Below, one piece after another: positions 7,478 through 15,109 of a stretch of DNA of 30,789 nt (positions within the stretch are counted from its first letter, which is position 1; each line of letters begins with the position of its first letter). A model generated the notes under the pieces. The model saw only the letters and a program-made list of their open reading frames with translations. It searched no databases and had not been told where the DNA came from. Position numbers and translations under genes: made by a program. This DNA is from a virus, in the IMG/VR virus record IMGVR_UViG_3300026183_000022, positions 1 through 30,789 of that record, one strand, 5' to 3'.

Positions 7478-8061
7478 TTATTTTTCCAATCAGTGTATAT
7501 CTGTTGCCACTTTGAACTTGTTTTGTTATCGTAAGACAAATATCGTTGTATAATTTCTGCATCTTGTTTGTAAAATTCTTCATTTCCTGGTACAACATTT
7601 TCCCAACCACTATTAAAACATTTTGTATAAACAACATTAGCACCAAGTTTTGTTAATATTTCTTTTGTTGCAGGAAAATGTCTATCACCACCTTCTTTAG
7701 CGGCAGGAGTAAATGTCAACAACACAGTTGTTTTTCTGCTAAATGGATACTGTGTGCCTAAGTTAGCATTCATATAACCTTTTACCACTAACCAATCTAA
7801 AAAGTTTTTAAATGCCGCACCCATTTGTGTAGTCATTTCTGGCACAGCAAACACAAACTGATCATACTCATATAACTTTGTGATAAGTTTATCTACCTGT
7901 TCTGGTACAATACCATCTGACGCATTTGAATTGATAACAGGTATATCATAGTTTGCCAAACTGTCTACATCAAATGCACAGTGTTTGCTCAACAGTTGTA
8001 AACCTTTATAGTTCATACTGTCTGGAGATGCACTGCCACTCAATGCTATTGTTTTTATCAT
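7462..8061 (-). CDS. NADPH-dependent FMN reductase family flavoprotein
   Basis: A 199-aa flavodoxin-like protein. The N-terminal IKTIALSGSASPDSMN matches the phosphate-binding loop, and FVFAVPEMTTQMGAAFKNFLDWL matches the family hallmark (usually P-E-Y-N-x-S with LKNAIDWL). The TTVLLTFTPAAKEGGDRHF segment corresponds to the third FMN loop. It may reduce flavin for, or act as, an oxidoreductase in the neighbouring pathway. The start overlaps the methyltransferase stop by 4 nt. The hallmark tyrosine is replaced (PEMT), so activity may differ from classic quinone/azo reductases. Family call secure; substrate unknown. Confidence 0.85.
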   Translation of the reverse strand: MIKTIALSGSASPDSMNYKGLQLLSKHCAFDVDSLANYDIPVINSNASDGIVPEQVDKLITKLYEYDQFVFAVPEMTTQMGAAFKNFLDWLVVKGYMNANLGTQYPFSRKTTVLLTFTPAAKEGGDRHFPATKEILTKLGANVVYTKCFNSGWENVVPGNEEFYKQDAEIIQRYLSYDNKTSSKWQQIYTDWKNKWNLK

Positions 8062-8696
8062 ACTTCAATGTCCACTATCAATCGTTTACCAGCAAATATT
8101 TCACAGTCTAACAAATATTCTTTATAATTTTTATATTTGTCTTTGTACAAATTCATTTCTTTTGTTATTGTTTTTAATACTATTCTTTCATCCCAGTGAC
8201 GTTGCTCATGATAAGGCTCTTGTATAATGGCATATTTTGTTTTGTAGAAGTCAACAAGTTCATCAAATAAATCAATGTGTTTGTTTTTTTCATAAAGTAA
8301 TACTCCACTAAACACCACATGATCAACATCAAAATTAACTGATATACTATCTTTATTATTCCAAGTTGTGTTTCTGTATTCTATATTGCTATGTGATTTC
8401 CAAGTTTCTTTTGCAATCTCTATAGGTTCAACTGATGTATCAAACCCCATGTAATTGTAATCAGTATAACCTTTTTCGTATAGTATTTTATTAATAGGTC
8501 CATGGCGACAACCTACATCAACAATACCTTTTGACTGTTTTTCTATTATTATGTCTGCTTGTTTTTCAAAAATAGGTTTTGCTTCAAGTGTGTCTAAATA
8601 TGACATACTTTCAAATTTATAATCTTCTTTTAACGGAACTACAATTTCAGTTTCAGTTTGATTATGTATTGTGGGCCATGGCACTTTGTGGTTCAT
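8058..8696 (-). CDS. Class I SAM-dependent methyltransferase
   Basis: I prefer the ATG at 8696 (212 aa, MNHKVPWPTIHNQ) over the in-frame ATG at 8714, because GAGGA lies 7-8 nt upstream of 8696. SAM motif I is GIVDVGCRHGPINKILYEKG, followed by YMGFDTSVEPIEIAK (acidic residue after strand 2) and DVDHVVFSGVLLY (motif IV region). The C-terminal region AIIQEPYHEQRHWDER is family-specific. No DNA-methyltransferase NPPY/DPPY motif is seen, so a small molecule or protein is the more likely substrate. It overlaps the preceding oxygenase gene by 35 nt and the FMN reductase by 4 nt. Confidence 0.85.
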   Translation of the reverse strand: MNHKVPWPTIHNQTETEIVVPLKEDYKFESMSYLDTLEAKPIFEKQADIIIEKQSKGIVDVGCRHGPINKILYEKGYTDYNYMGFDTSVEPIEIAKETWKSHSNIEYRNTTWNNKDSISVNFDVDHVVFSGVLLYEKNKHIDLFDELVDFYKTKYAIIQEPYHEQRHWDERIVLKTITKEMNLYKDKYKNYKEYLLDCEIFAGKRLIVDIEV

Positions 8697-9510
8697 TTTT
8701 TTCCTCATAAACATTTTTGAAATCAGATGCTAATCTCCATAATAATCTACTGTTATCAAGCACAGGAGTTCTACGATGTAAACTAGTAAACTGATCCATT
8801 AAAAGCAAATCACCTTTTTTGAAAATATGATGATATTGATATTTTGATCTAAAAATAATTGGTTTTAGTCTTTCAATCATTTTTTCATGATCAATTAGTG
8901 TTTTGCCTTCCCATGCCTTTACAATAAAGTGATATGGAAAATAAAAATAGTAGTCGCCTGTATGAGGATGTCTATCAACTAAACTTCTGATACTGCCTTT
9001 GTTTTTACTCATAAACTCAAGTTCAGGATCGTCTTCTTCTAAATTATAGATAGTGTTATTTTGAAACTTTAATCTTATTTTAATACTTTTCCAATATTCT
9101 TGTTCATCTTGTGATAGATCATAAAACGGTTTGGATGTGTGACAAACACTTAAAGTTGTATTAATATCTTCTGTGATACAGTACAAACTGATTAAAATTT
9201 TATCAATTAAATGTCTTGAATTACCGTTTGAGTGCCAACCTAATTCTGTATCACCAAACATACCAATTTTTTTACCATCAACTTTTTTACCTGTCACTAA
9301 AAATATTTCAGGATGATCTTTTGGATTCATAAACAAGCCAGGTGCTTCACAATCGCCAAATCTTTTTTGCATCTTAACTATTTGTTCTTCAGTAAACTGT
9401 TGATCATAAAATACTGCACAACCTTCACTGTGTATTTGTTGTGATATCTGTTTTAATCTTTCGTCAGTTACTTCAAGTATATTTTCTGTGGTTCTAAATG
9501 GATTTATCAT
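8662..9510 (-). CDS. TauD/TfdA-like Fe(II)/2-oxoglutarate oxygenase with an H-x-N metal motif
   Basis: A 282-aa protein with the TauD layout: FYDQQFTEEQIVKMQKRFG near residue 35, FGDTELGWHSNGNSRH with H93-S-N95 where the first two iron ligands (normally H-x-D/E) lie, and KGDLLLMDQFTSLHRRTPVL with the distal H245, followed by an arginine (LLWRL) for 2-oxoglutarate. The Asp/Glu-to-Asn change is unusual. I recall marine relatives with a similar H-x-N, so it is probably a family trait rather than damage. The start overlaps the previous oxygenase gene by 4 nt. Predicted oxidative tailoring enzyme of the operon; substrate unknown. Confidence 0.85.
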   Translation of the reverse strand: MINPFRTTENILEVTDERLKQISQQIHSEGCAVFYDQQFTEEQIVKMQKRFGDCEAPGLFMNPKDHPEIFLVTGKKVDGKKIGMFGDTELGWHSNGNSRHLIDKILISLYCITEDINTTLSVCHTSKPFYDLSQDEQEYWKSIKIRLKFQNNTIYNLEEDDPELEFMSKNKGSIRSLVDRHPHTGDYYFYFPYHFIVKAWEGKTLIDHEKMIERLKPIIFRSKYQYHHIFKKGDLLLMDQFTSLHRRTPVLDNSRLLWRLASDFKNVYEEKNEPQSAMAHNT

Positions 9511-10157
9511 AATATGCTTTCTACCTTTTTTTTAAATGTTTGATAATCAATCTCAGCAGGAATATTATTCCATCTTGTAACCCAAGCACATCTTGGTGCT
9601 TCTGTTACTATAACTCTATGCATAGTATTTGTTTCTAATAATATGCACTTGTCAAAGACTTCAATCTCTCCAATTTTTCTTTCTTGTAGAAAATTTTCAT
9701 AATCTTCTTTATTCATAGCAGTTCTATTTTTAAATTCCCAATAATACCAATGACCATGAACATCTTTTTCTGGTAAAAATATTTCATCTCTATTGGTTTC
9801 AAAATATTCTATAACAGATCTACCAAAAACAGGTATTACTAAATTATAATAATTAGGATGTTCTAAATGAAAGTCAATATCTGCGTGTGCATACAAATCT
9901 TTTTTTACATCATCACTAAAATTAAAACCTGTATCTCTTCTTTTTATATGTGGGTGAACTTTTTTGTGTTCATCAAGCAACGGTTTAAATGTTTCAAGAT
10001 ACGTGTCTTCACCTGTTGCACGATCCTCTAACGAATAACTCGTCCATTGTGTTTTACCAAAACTATTATAATAGTCAGCATTGACTTGTTTAAAAAGTGA
10101 TTTAATTAAATCCATGTCAGGATGGATATCGATATATTCAGCAATATTTTTTATCAT
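9507..10157 (-). CDS. Cupin-fold 2OG/Fe(II)-type oxygenase-like protein
   Basis: A 216-aa protein. DLYAHADIDFHLEHPNYYNL supplies an H91-x-D93 pair, NYYNLVIPVFGRSVIEYFE looks like a jelly-roll core strand pair, and ETNTMHRVIVTEAPRCAWVT supplies a distal H180 and a nearby arginine. This is the H-x-D...H arrangement of Fe/2OG hydroxylases of the AspH/phytanoyl type. SD AAGGT 7-8 nt before the ATG at 10157. It is the first gene of the fully overlapping part of the operon, 11 nt after the AspH-like gene. Assignment is from the motif layout only. Confidence 0.6.
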   Translation of the reverse strand: MIKNIAEYIDIHPDMDLIKSLFKQVNADYYNSFGKTQWTSYSLEDRATGEDTYLETFKPLLDEHKKVHPHIKRRDTGFNFSDDVKKDLYAHADIDFHLEHPNYYNLVIPVFGRSVIEYFETNRDEIFLPEKDVHGHWYYWEFKNRTAMNKEDYENFLQERKIGEIEVFDKCILLETNTMHRVIVTEAPRCAWVTRWNNIPAEIDYQTFKKKVESIL

Positions 10158-10168
10158 TTTTAATACCT

Positions 10169-10900
10169 TTACACTGTTGCAAGTGTTTGTATGTCTTCTT
10201 GTGTTGGCAAAGAAAACATCAATGCAATTCTGTCTTCTGTTCCTTCATGCACAACTGAATGTTTTAATCCAACATTTAAAAAATATGCTGATCCATTTGC
10301 TGGCATTTCATGAGTTTCTTCAACACCTCTACGCCATACTTTGTTATAAACTTTGTCTGTTCCTTGTATTGGTACAATGACTCTAACTGCATACTCTGGT
10401 CCATAATCAATGTGTGGTGTTAAAAACTTACCACAACGTATTCTTGAAAGTCTAACTCTAATTGGTGTTGCGTTAAACTGACTTTCAATGGCTTCTTTTA
10501 AATATGAATTTTTATAAATTGGCAAAGGATGGTGCCAATTGTGTTCATTCATTGGTGCTGGAAGACCTTCTAACCTACGAGTTTTTGTTCTATATTTTTC
10601 TGTTTTTGATTTTCCTAGTGACTCGCTGTTTGCTGTAATTTTACATTCATTTCTTAATTCTGTTAAATCTAAAACATCATTCAATGACTCTTGATAATAA
10701 GTCAAATTAATCTGATCAAAGTGGTGATAATTGTCTGAAGCAAGTTCTTCATGCACTGCACAAAGTCCTCTATTTGCTTGATATACGTTTACCCACTCTT
10801 TATTTAAACGTACAACCTCTTCTCTAAGTTTTTCAATATCAAACTTAATTCCTGGAATTGGTGCTACACTTGGTAATTGATATTTTGTTCTAATTTCCAT
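10169..10900 (-). CDS. Aspartyl/asparaginyl beta-hydroxylase-like oxygenase (PF05118-like)
   Basis: A 243-aa protein. The C-terminal domain has the AspH pattern: RVRLSRIRCGKFLTPHIDYG with H163-x-D165, then EYAVRVIVPIQG, and NGSAYFLNVGLKHSVVHEG with distal H214, followed by DRIALMFSLP with R224 for 2-oxoglutarate. The N-terminal ~100 residues are a distinct helical region. SD GAGGAAAT. A sigma70-like promoter lies immediately upstream (10919-10947), so this gene heads the oxygenase-methyltransferase-aminotransferase operon. Bacterial members hydroxylate peptides or free amino acids. The substrate is unknown. Confidence 0.85.
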   Translation of the reverse strand: MEIRTKYQLPSVAPIPGIKFDIEKLREEVVRLNKEWVNVYQANRGLCAVHEELASDNYHHFDQINLTYYQESLNDVLDLTELRNECKITANSESLGKSKTEKYRTKTRRLEGLPAPMNEHNWHHPLPIYKNSYLKEAIESQFNATPIRVRLSRIRCGKFLTPHIDYGPEYAVRVIVPIQGTDKVYNKVWRRGVEETHEMPANGSAYFLNVGLKHSVVHEGTEDRIALMFSLPTQEDIQTLATV

Positions 10901-10918
10901 TTCTATTTCCTCAGTACT

Positions 10919-10947
10919 ATTATATATTTACTGCCTCAGTTTTGCAA
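10919..10947 (-). promoter_or_regulatory. Sigma70-type promoter for the oxygenase-to-aminotransferase operon
   Basis: On the minus strand TTGCAA (10947-10942), a 17-nt spacer and TATAAT (10924-10919); predicted start near 10912, giving a 12-nt leader that contains only the GAGGAAAT ribosome site. It lies inside the last codons of the upstream desaturase. The region is AT-rich, so confidence is moderate. Confidence 0.55.
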
Positions 10948-11666
10948 TCTTTTTTTGCTAAAAGAGGTACAACATATTTTCCACCAATATCCCATGGTCC
11001 TAGTACCACTCTACTTGTATCATCATGATGATTGTCATGATATCCTTCACCCCACATGATCATATTACTTGTAAAATCAATTGTAGTTGGTTCTGCTGTT
11101 TTACCACTGTGGCCAAAATAGTTTAGATAAGTCAAAAAGAACCATGCATGAGTAAAATTAAATGCCATCCACACAACCAACCAAGGATTGATCAATGCAT
11201 GAAGTACTACTGCCGCACTGTATAGTTTCCAATAGTGTTTGGTTGTAAACACAGCATCTTTTTTACGTAAAAATCTTCTCATTGGTATTGTGCCTTGTGG
11301 TGTTTGATATCTACCCATCAGCATCTTCCACCAGCCCAAATGTTTAGGCGAGTGTGTGTCTAGTTCTGAATCTGTGTACTTGTGATGATTTAGATGTGCA
11401 ACCACATTGTGTCCTGGAGGTCCCACAGCACTTATTACAGTTGATACCAATAATATTTTTCTACCTATCCAACTTGGTTCAAACTGATCATGACACAACC
11501 ATCTGTGATATGCGATCTGTGCCAAGTTGTTTGTGATGTGACCAACTAACGTAAAAATCAATGCAAGTTCCCATGATCCGCCCATAATAAAATAAGCAGG
11601 AATACCCACAACTGCGATGACAAACATCACTACAATTTTCAATGTTACCCAATCAATATACTTCAT
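10920..11666 (-). CDS. Membrane fatty-acid desaturase (first copy)
   Basis: A 248-aa integral membrane di-iron desaturase. The three histidine boxes are present: HRWLCH (54-59), HLNHH (91-95) and HDNHH (210-214), with hydrophobic segments at about 10-50, 68-85 and 150-180. This spacing matches delta-9 acyl desaturases. The predicted role is to introduce double bonds in host membrane acyl chains, using host ferredoxin-type electrons. It directly follows a second desaturase (4-nt gap). Length is short but complete for the bacterial/phage form. The start ATG at 11666 has AAAGAG about 8 nt upstream. Confidence 0.9.
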   Translation of the reverse strand: MKYIDWVTLKIVVMFVIAVVGIPAYFIMGGSWELALIFTLVGHITNNLAQIAYHRWLCHDQFEPSWIGRKILLVSTVISAVGPPGHNVVAHLNHHKYTDSELDTHSPKHLGWWKMLMGRYQTPQGTIPMRRFLRKKDAVFTTKHYWKLYSAAVVLHALINPWLVVWMAFNFTHAWFFLTYLNYFGHSGKTAEPTTIDFTSNMIMWGEGYHDNHHDDTSRVVLGPWDIGGKYVVPLLAKKDCKTEAVNI

Positions 11667-11670
11667 GTGT

Positions 11671-12456
11671 TTACTCTTTGATGTATCCTTTGTTTATGTG
11701 TGTGTTTAAAGGTTGTTTAACTTCAAGTAATTTAATAAACCAACCACCTATGTCGACCTCCCACCATTTGTGTTTGAAACTTGGATTTTGTGGATCAGCA
11801 TGATGATTGTTGTGCCAACCTTCTCCCCACATTAAGATACCAAGCAAAGGTATGTTGGTTGAATTATCATTTGTTTCATGATTTCTATAACCAAACATGT
11901 GTGTCAATGTGTTGATAAACGATCCTGCATTCCATAAAATCATTGCTGGAAATAAGTATGCCGCAACCAACAACATAGGATCAATCAATAACCATACACC
12001 TGCTATCACACCATGAATTAAAAAATACCATCTGTGTAAAAATGAGTGAAAAGGATCTTTGATCAAATGCATGGCATATCTTGGACTTGGTGTTTCAAAC
12101 ATGCTCAACCACTGCACTTTAAAAAATCCTTGATGTTCTGGAGAGTGTGGATCTCGTTCTTGATCAGTGAAGTGATGATGTTCTCTGTGAACAGCAACCC
12201 AACCAATTGTGGAACCAGTCAATCCATAAGCACCTGCCAATGATCCAAAGTATTCATACCATTTAGGTGCGTTCCAACTCTTATGTGATAGTAGTCTATG
12301 AAATGTCATTGTCATTCCAAAACAACCAGTTATAAAATATACAAAAAATCCTATTAACCAATGATACCAACTGCCGTACATGATCATAGGAATAATGCTC
12401 AAGTGTGCTATAATTTGGCTAAAAAATAACGCCCATTTAAAATAATTTTGTTTCAT
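11671..12456 (-). CDS. Membrane fatty-acid desaturase (second copy)
   Basis: A 261-aa delta-9-type desaturase. His boxes are FHRLLSH (52-58), HREHHH (90-95) and HNNHH (215-219), separated by hydrophobic segments at about 10-50, 70-90 and 148-175. It is clearly related to the adjacent downstream desaturase but diverged (the first and second boxes differ), suggesting an old duplication or two different position specificities rather than redundancy. No Shine-Dalgarno is visible before the ATG; a TATAAT box ends 7 nt upstream, so the mRNA may be leaderless. Confidence 0.92.
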   Translation of the reverse strand: MKQNYFKWALFFSQIIAHLSIIPMIMYGSWYHWLIGFFVYFITGCFGMTMTFHRLLSHKSWNAPKWYEYFGSLAGAYGLTGSTIGWVAVHREHHHFTDQERDPHSPEHQGFFKVQWLSMFETPSPRYAMHLIKDPFHSFLHRWYFLIHGVIAGVWLLIDPMLLVAAYLFPAMILWNAGSFINTLTHMFGYRNHETNDNSTNIPLLGILMWGEGWHNNHHADPQNPSFKHKWWEVDIGGWFIKLLEVKQPLNTHINKGYIKE

Positions 12457-12463
12457 AAGTTTT

Positions 12464-12491
12464 ATTATACATTCTTTTTAAAAGTTTACAA
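12464..12491 (-). promoter_or_regulatory. Sigma70-type promoter of the desaturase pair
   Basis: On the minus strand TTGTAA (12491-12486), 16-nt spacer, TATAAT (12469-12464). The expected start (about 7 nt downstream) falls at 12457-12456, the A of the desaturase ATG or its neighbour. No ribosome site fits between, consistent with a leaderless message. Confidence 0.55.
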
Positions 12492-12554
12492 GTTAATTAT
12501 AATGATATTTATTACAGTTTTCGGGACTGATATAAACTGCTATTTTAATAATGT

Positions 12555-12986
12555 TTATGAAAGTTCTTCTAAAACACCTTCAATAAAAGGATCTTTAAAA
12601 TCTTTGGTAATTTCACCGTTTTCAACTAAAACTGCGAATCTATTACATCTGATACCAAATGTTTCTCCCCAGTCAACTTCTTTTTTTAGTTTTTTTGAAA
12701 ATACTGCTAAAGGATCAGACACGCTGTCTATATCTGGATGTCCATGTGTTTTATTCCATTCGTCCATAACAAATGCATCATTAACTGCCATAAAAACTAC
12801 TTTTTCAATTCCTTTGTTTTTGAGTGTTTCAAGATTTTTTACAAACCCTGGAATATGTCTTTTTGTACAACCAGGAGTAAATGCACCCGGAACACCAACT
12901 AAAATTGCTTTTGAGTGTGTTAGTTTATAAGGAACTATATCTTTTCCTTCTAATATAAAAAGACCTTGAGTATCTAATGTTGTCAT
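12555..12986 (-). CDS. Peroxiredoxin (Prx5/redoxin-type)
   Basis: A 143-aa thiol peroxidase. GVPGAFTPGCTKRHIPGF holds the peroxidatic site P-x-x-x-T-x-x-C with C40; VVFMAVNDAFVMDEW and RCNRFAVLVENGEI match the Prx5 fold. A second cysteine (about residue 114, GIRCNRF) replaces the usual RYS-type segment and could act as a resolving cysteine. It reduces hydrogen peroxide or lipid peroxides; next to desaturase genes, protection of newly unsaturated lipids is a reasonable inference. SD AAGGAA. Own strong promoter at 13020-13048. Slightly shorter than typical Prx5 (about 160 aa). Confidence 0.93.
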   Translation of the reverse strand: MTTLDTQGLFILEGKDIVPYKLTHSKAILVGVPGAFTPGCTKRHIPGFVKNLETLKNKGIEKVVFMAVNDAFVMDEWNKTHGHPDIDSVSDPLAVFSKKLKKEVDWGETFGIRCNRFAVLVENGEITKDFKDPFIEGVLEELS

Positions 12987-13019
12987 TGTTATTCCTTGTT
13001 ATAAAATACTTTTATCGTA

Positions 13020-13048
13020 CTTATAACAGGAAATTAATTAGTTGTCAA
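13020..13048 (-). promoter_or_regulatory. Sigma70-type promoter of the peroxiredoxin gene
   Basis: On the minus strand a consensus TTGACA (13048-13043), 17-nt spacer and TATAAG (13025-13020), predicted start near 13013 and a 27-nt leader containing AAGGAA. This is one of the best sigma70 matches in the window and marks the left boundary of the late structural block. Confidence 0.75.
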
Positions 13049-13052
13049 TTGA

Positions 13053-15092
13053 TTATTTTATGCCTGCTAGATGTACAATTCTTGATAAGTCTTGTGTTTC
13101 TTGTTTGCCTTTTTCAAGTTCATCAGCAATTTTGTTTAACCATTCTGGCTCTGATGGGTGTCTATCACCATCTGAAATATCTGCATAACCAATGCCGTCT
13201 GCTTCTTTTCTCAGCATTGCAACAATTTCTTGTGTTGACTTGCCAGCATATACACTTGTTGGATCTTTGATATCATCATGTACAGCATCTTTGTATTCTT
13301 CAAATTCATGACTATCGTCTGCGGCCATTCCTGCTAGTTCACTGTTTGACATGCCCATTTCTTCTGGTGGATTCTTTTTAATTCTTGCTATGTCTTCTGG
13401 TGACATTGGATTTTCTTCAACTGAATCTTTGCCCATTGCTTTTTTAATTGCTTTGTCACGTGCCGCCATGTAATCATTTGAATCAATATCGCCGTCTTTG
13501 TCATGATCTTTTGCTTTTGCTTCATCTGTTTGGTCTTCTTCCATTTTTTGATAACCTAACATTCTCGCCGCCGCATTTAAATATGCTTCCCAAGATTTAT
13601 AATCACTTCTAGATTTGCCTTCTTTGTTCAGCATTTCATCTGCTTTGGCACTGATCTTTTGACGCTGATCAGGTGTATATTTCTTCATCATATCTGATGC
13701 TGAAATGTCTTCTGAAACCTTTACTGTGTTGCTTTGTGTTACAATTGGTTGGTTACTAAACACACCTAGTATTCTATCAAATGTTTCATCAATCTGTGAT
13801 AACTCAGGTAATTCAGATTCACCAGTGATCTGTTTTGGAGCATCTTGTTTTGGCATTCTTTCAGGATCTTTAATATTTTTTAATACTGATTGTATTGCTC
13901 TAATATCTTCTCCAGTTAGTGCTTCTTTGTCTTGACCAGTTAATTTGTCAGACATTCTTGCTAAAAAGATTGATACTTCATCGTCTTTGGCTCTTGCCGC
14001 CATGTCGCTTAATTTATAAGCCATCATAGTATCTTTGTTTGAAAACTTTTTAATGTTGTCTGGACTGTAATCTGTTTGACCACCTACTCTTCGTGGAGTA
14101 AGTTCAAACGGACCTTTTGAAATATTTTGTAAAACTCTGTTTCTTAATGTTGGTGTGTCATTGATTTCATCTTCATGTATTTGATGTATCATTGGTAATA
14201 ATTCTATTATTCTTGAATCAATATTTGACACAGTAAATTTTTCTTTTAACTTGTCAATTGCTTCTGTTGATACTTCTGTATTTTCTTTTGTTGTGAAATT
14301 TTCAACATATTCATTGTATCCTGTTGACGTTGTCAAACGCTTCATAGTTTCTCTCAACTGTGCTTGTCTGTTTAACAATGAATCATATATTGAAGATGCT
14401 TGTTCTTGCATGTTTGGTGAACGTCTCACAATAGTAGTGACTTCTCTAATCTTGCTTAACTGTTCACTGATTTCTACAATGCTTTGACCAATTTCATCAT
14501 ATGGTGTACCACCTGATTGAACGTGTCTTGTCATTGCTCTTGCACCGTTTAAATGAATGAAAGGATATTTAAATCTTTCACCATCAGCATTTTCAATATA
14601 TAATGCTTTGATGTTTCTTGATCTTGAACCAGGTACTTCTTCGTCCACTGGTTTTCTATGCTTGATTAAAAGCTTCGCATTTTCTAAATTTTGTGAACTG
14701 GTTTTTGTAGAACCAGCTAGTGTTGAATAACTTTCTGTTGTCATGTCTTTCATAGTATTTGTATTTAACCTATATGTGTAATTTTTGGGCTTAATTTCAC
14801 GGCCAAATTCCCTTAAATCAAAGTCAAGTAAGTTATCTCTGGCAAGATTTCTCACTGATTGTATGGATTTTTCAATATTTTCCACAGATGTTGGCCCTTT
14901 ATGCATCTTAATTTCAGCATTATCCTGGTCAAGATTGACCATTATATTTGGATTTTTTATATAAAAAAATCTAGCCTGTTGCGGATCAATGATTTCTTTA
15001 CCTTCATTGTTGTCAAACATCTGCACAGAGTACCCGTGCCCTTTGAGTACTTTAAACAATTTTTCAGATACTGTATTGTAATCTACTGCCAT
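13053..15092 (-). CDS. Large virion-associated protein with a C-terminal EF-hand (unknown function)
   Basis: A 679-aa hydrophilic protein, no signal or membrane segment. The first 90 residues form a compact domain (MAVDYNTVSEKLFKVLKGHG, then FYIKNPNIMVNLD); the middle is helical with many charged residues. A canonical EF-hand/dockerin-type loop DHDKDGDIDSND lies at about residues 529-540, followed by a lysine-rich helix (YMAARDKAIKKAMGK). Similar calcium-loop segments occur in virion proteins of marine T4-like phages, as I recall. The gene follows gp17 and has a late promoter whose motif ends 5 nt before its ATG. A structural or scaffold role is inferred from context and late control only. 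Confidence 0.75.
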   Translation of the reverse strand: MAVDYNTVSEKLFKVLKGHGYSVQMFDNNEGKEIIDPQQARFFYIKNPNIMVNLDQDNAEIKMHKGPTSVENIEKSIQSVRNLARDNLLDFDLREFGREIKPKNYTYRLNTNTMKDMTTESYSTLAGSTKTSSQNLENAKLLIKHRKPVDEEVPGSRSRNIKALYIENADGERFKYPFIHLNGARAMTRHVQSGGTPYDEIGQSIVEISEQLSKIREVTTIVRRSPNMQEQASSIYDSLLNRQAQLRETMKRLTTSTGYNEYVENFTTKENTEVSTEAIDKLKEKFTVSNIDSRIIELLPMIHQIHEDEINDTPTLRNRVLQNISKGPFELTPRRVGGQTDYSPDNIKKFSNKDTMMAYKLSDMAARAKDDEVSIFLARMSDKLTGQDKEALTGEDIRAIQSVLKNIKDPERMPKQDAPKQITGESELPELSQIDETFDRILGVFSNQPIVTQSNTVKVSEDISASDMMKKYTPDQRQKISAKADEMLNKEGKSRSDYKSWEAYLNAAARMLGYQKMEEDQTDEAKAKDHDKDGDIDSNDYMAARDKAIKKAMGKDSVEENPMSPEDIARIKKNPPEEMGMSNSELAGMAADDSHEFEEYKDAVHDDIKDPTSVYAGKSTQEIVAMLRKEADGIGYADISDGDRHPSEPEWLNKIADELEKGKQETQDLSRIVHLAGIK

Positions 15093-15097
15093 ACTAT

Positions 15098-15105
15098 TAT
15101 TTATT
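15098..15105 (-). promoter_or_regulatory. Late promoter AATAAATA, 5 nt before the ATG at 15092
   Basis: Minus-strand AATAAATA, one mismatch from the T4 late consensus TATAAATA. By T4 geometry (-13 to -6) the start would be the A of the ATG. No Shine-Dalgarno is possible in the 5-nt gap. Confidence 0.7.
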
Positions 15106-15109
15106 CTTT

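Noticed and set aside
8662-8714. Longer methyltransferase start at 8714
   Set aside because: The ATG at 8696 has GAGGA at good spacing; 8714 does not and would lengthen the overlap.
12500-12554. Possible terminator after the peroxiredoxin gene
   Set aside because: Only a weak 4-6 bp stem with a large loop and no T-run.
12448-12930. Plus-strand 160-aa ORF over the peroxiredoxin gene
   Set aside because: The antisense peroxiredoxin has a full active site and promoter; this ORF has no motif.
13481-13515. Possible dockerin/cellulosome domain
   Set aside because: Only one calcium loop is present; dockerins have two, so a single EF-hand-like loop is the safer reading.
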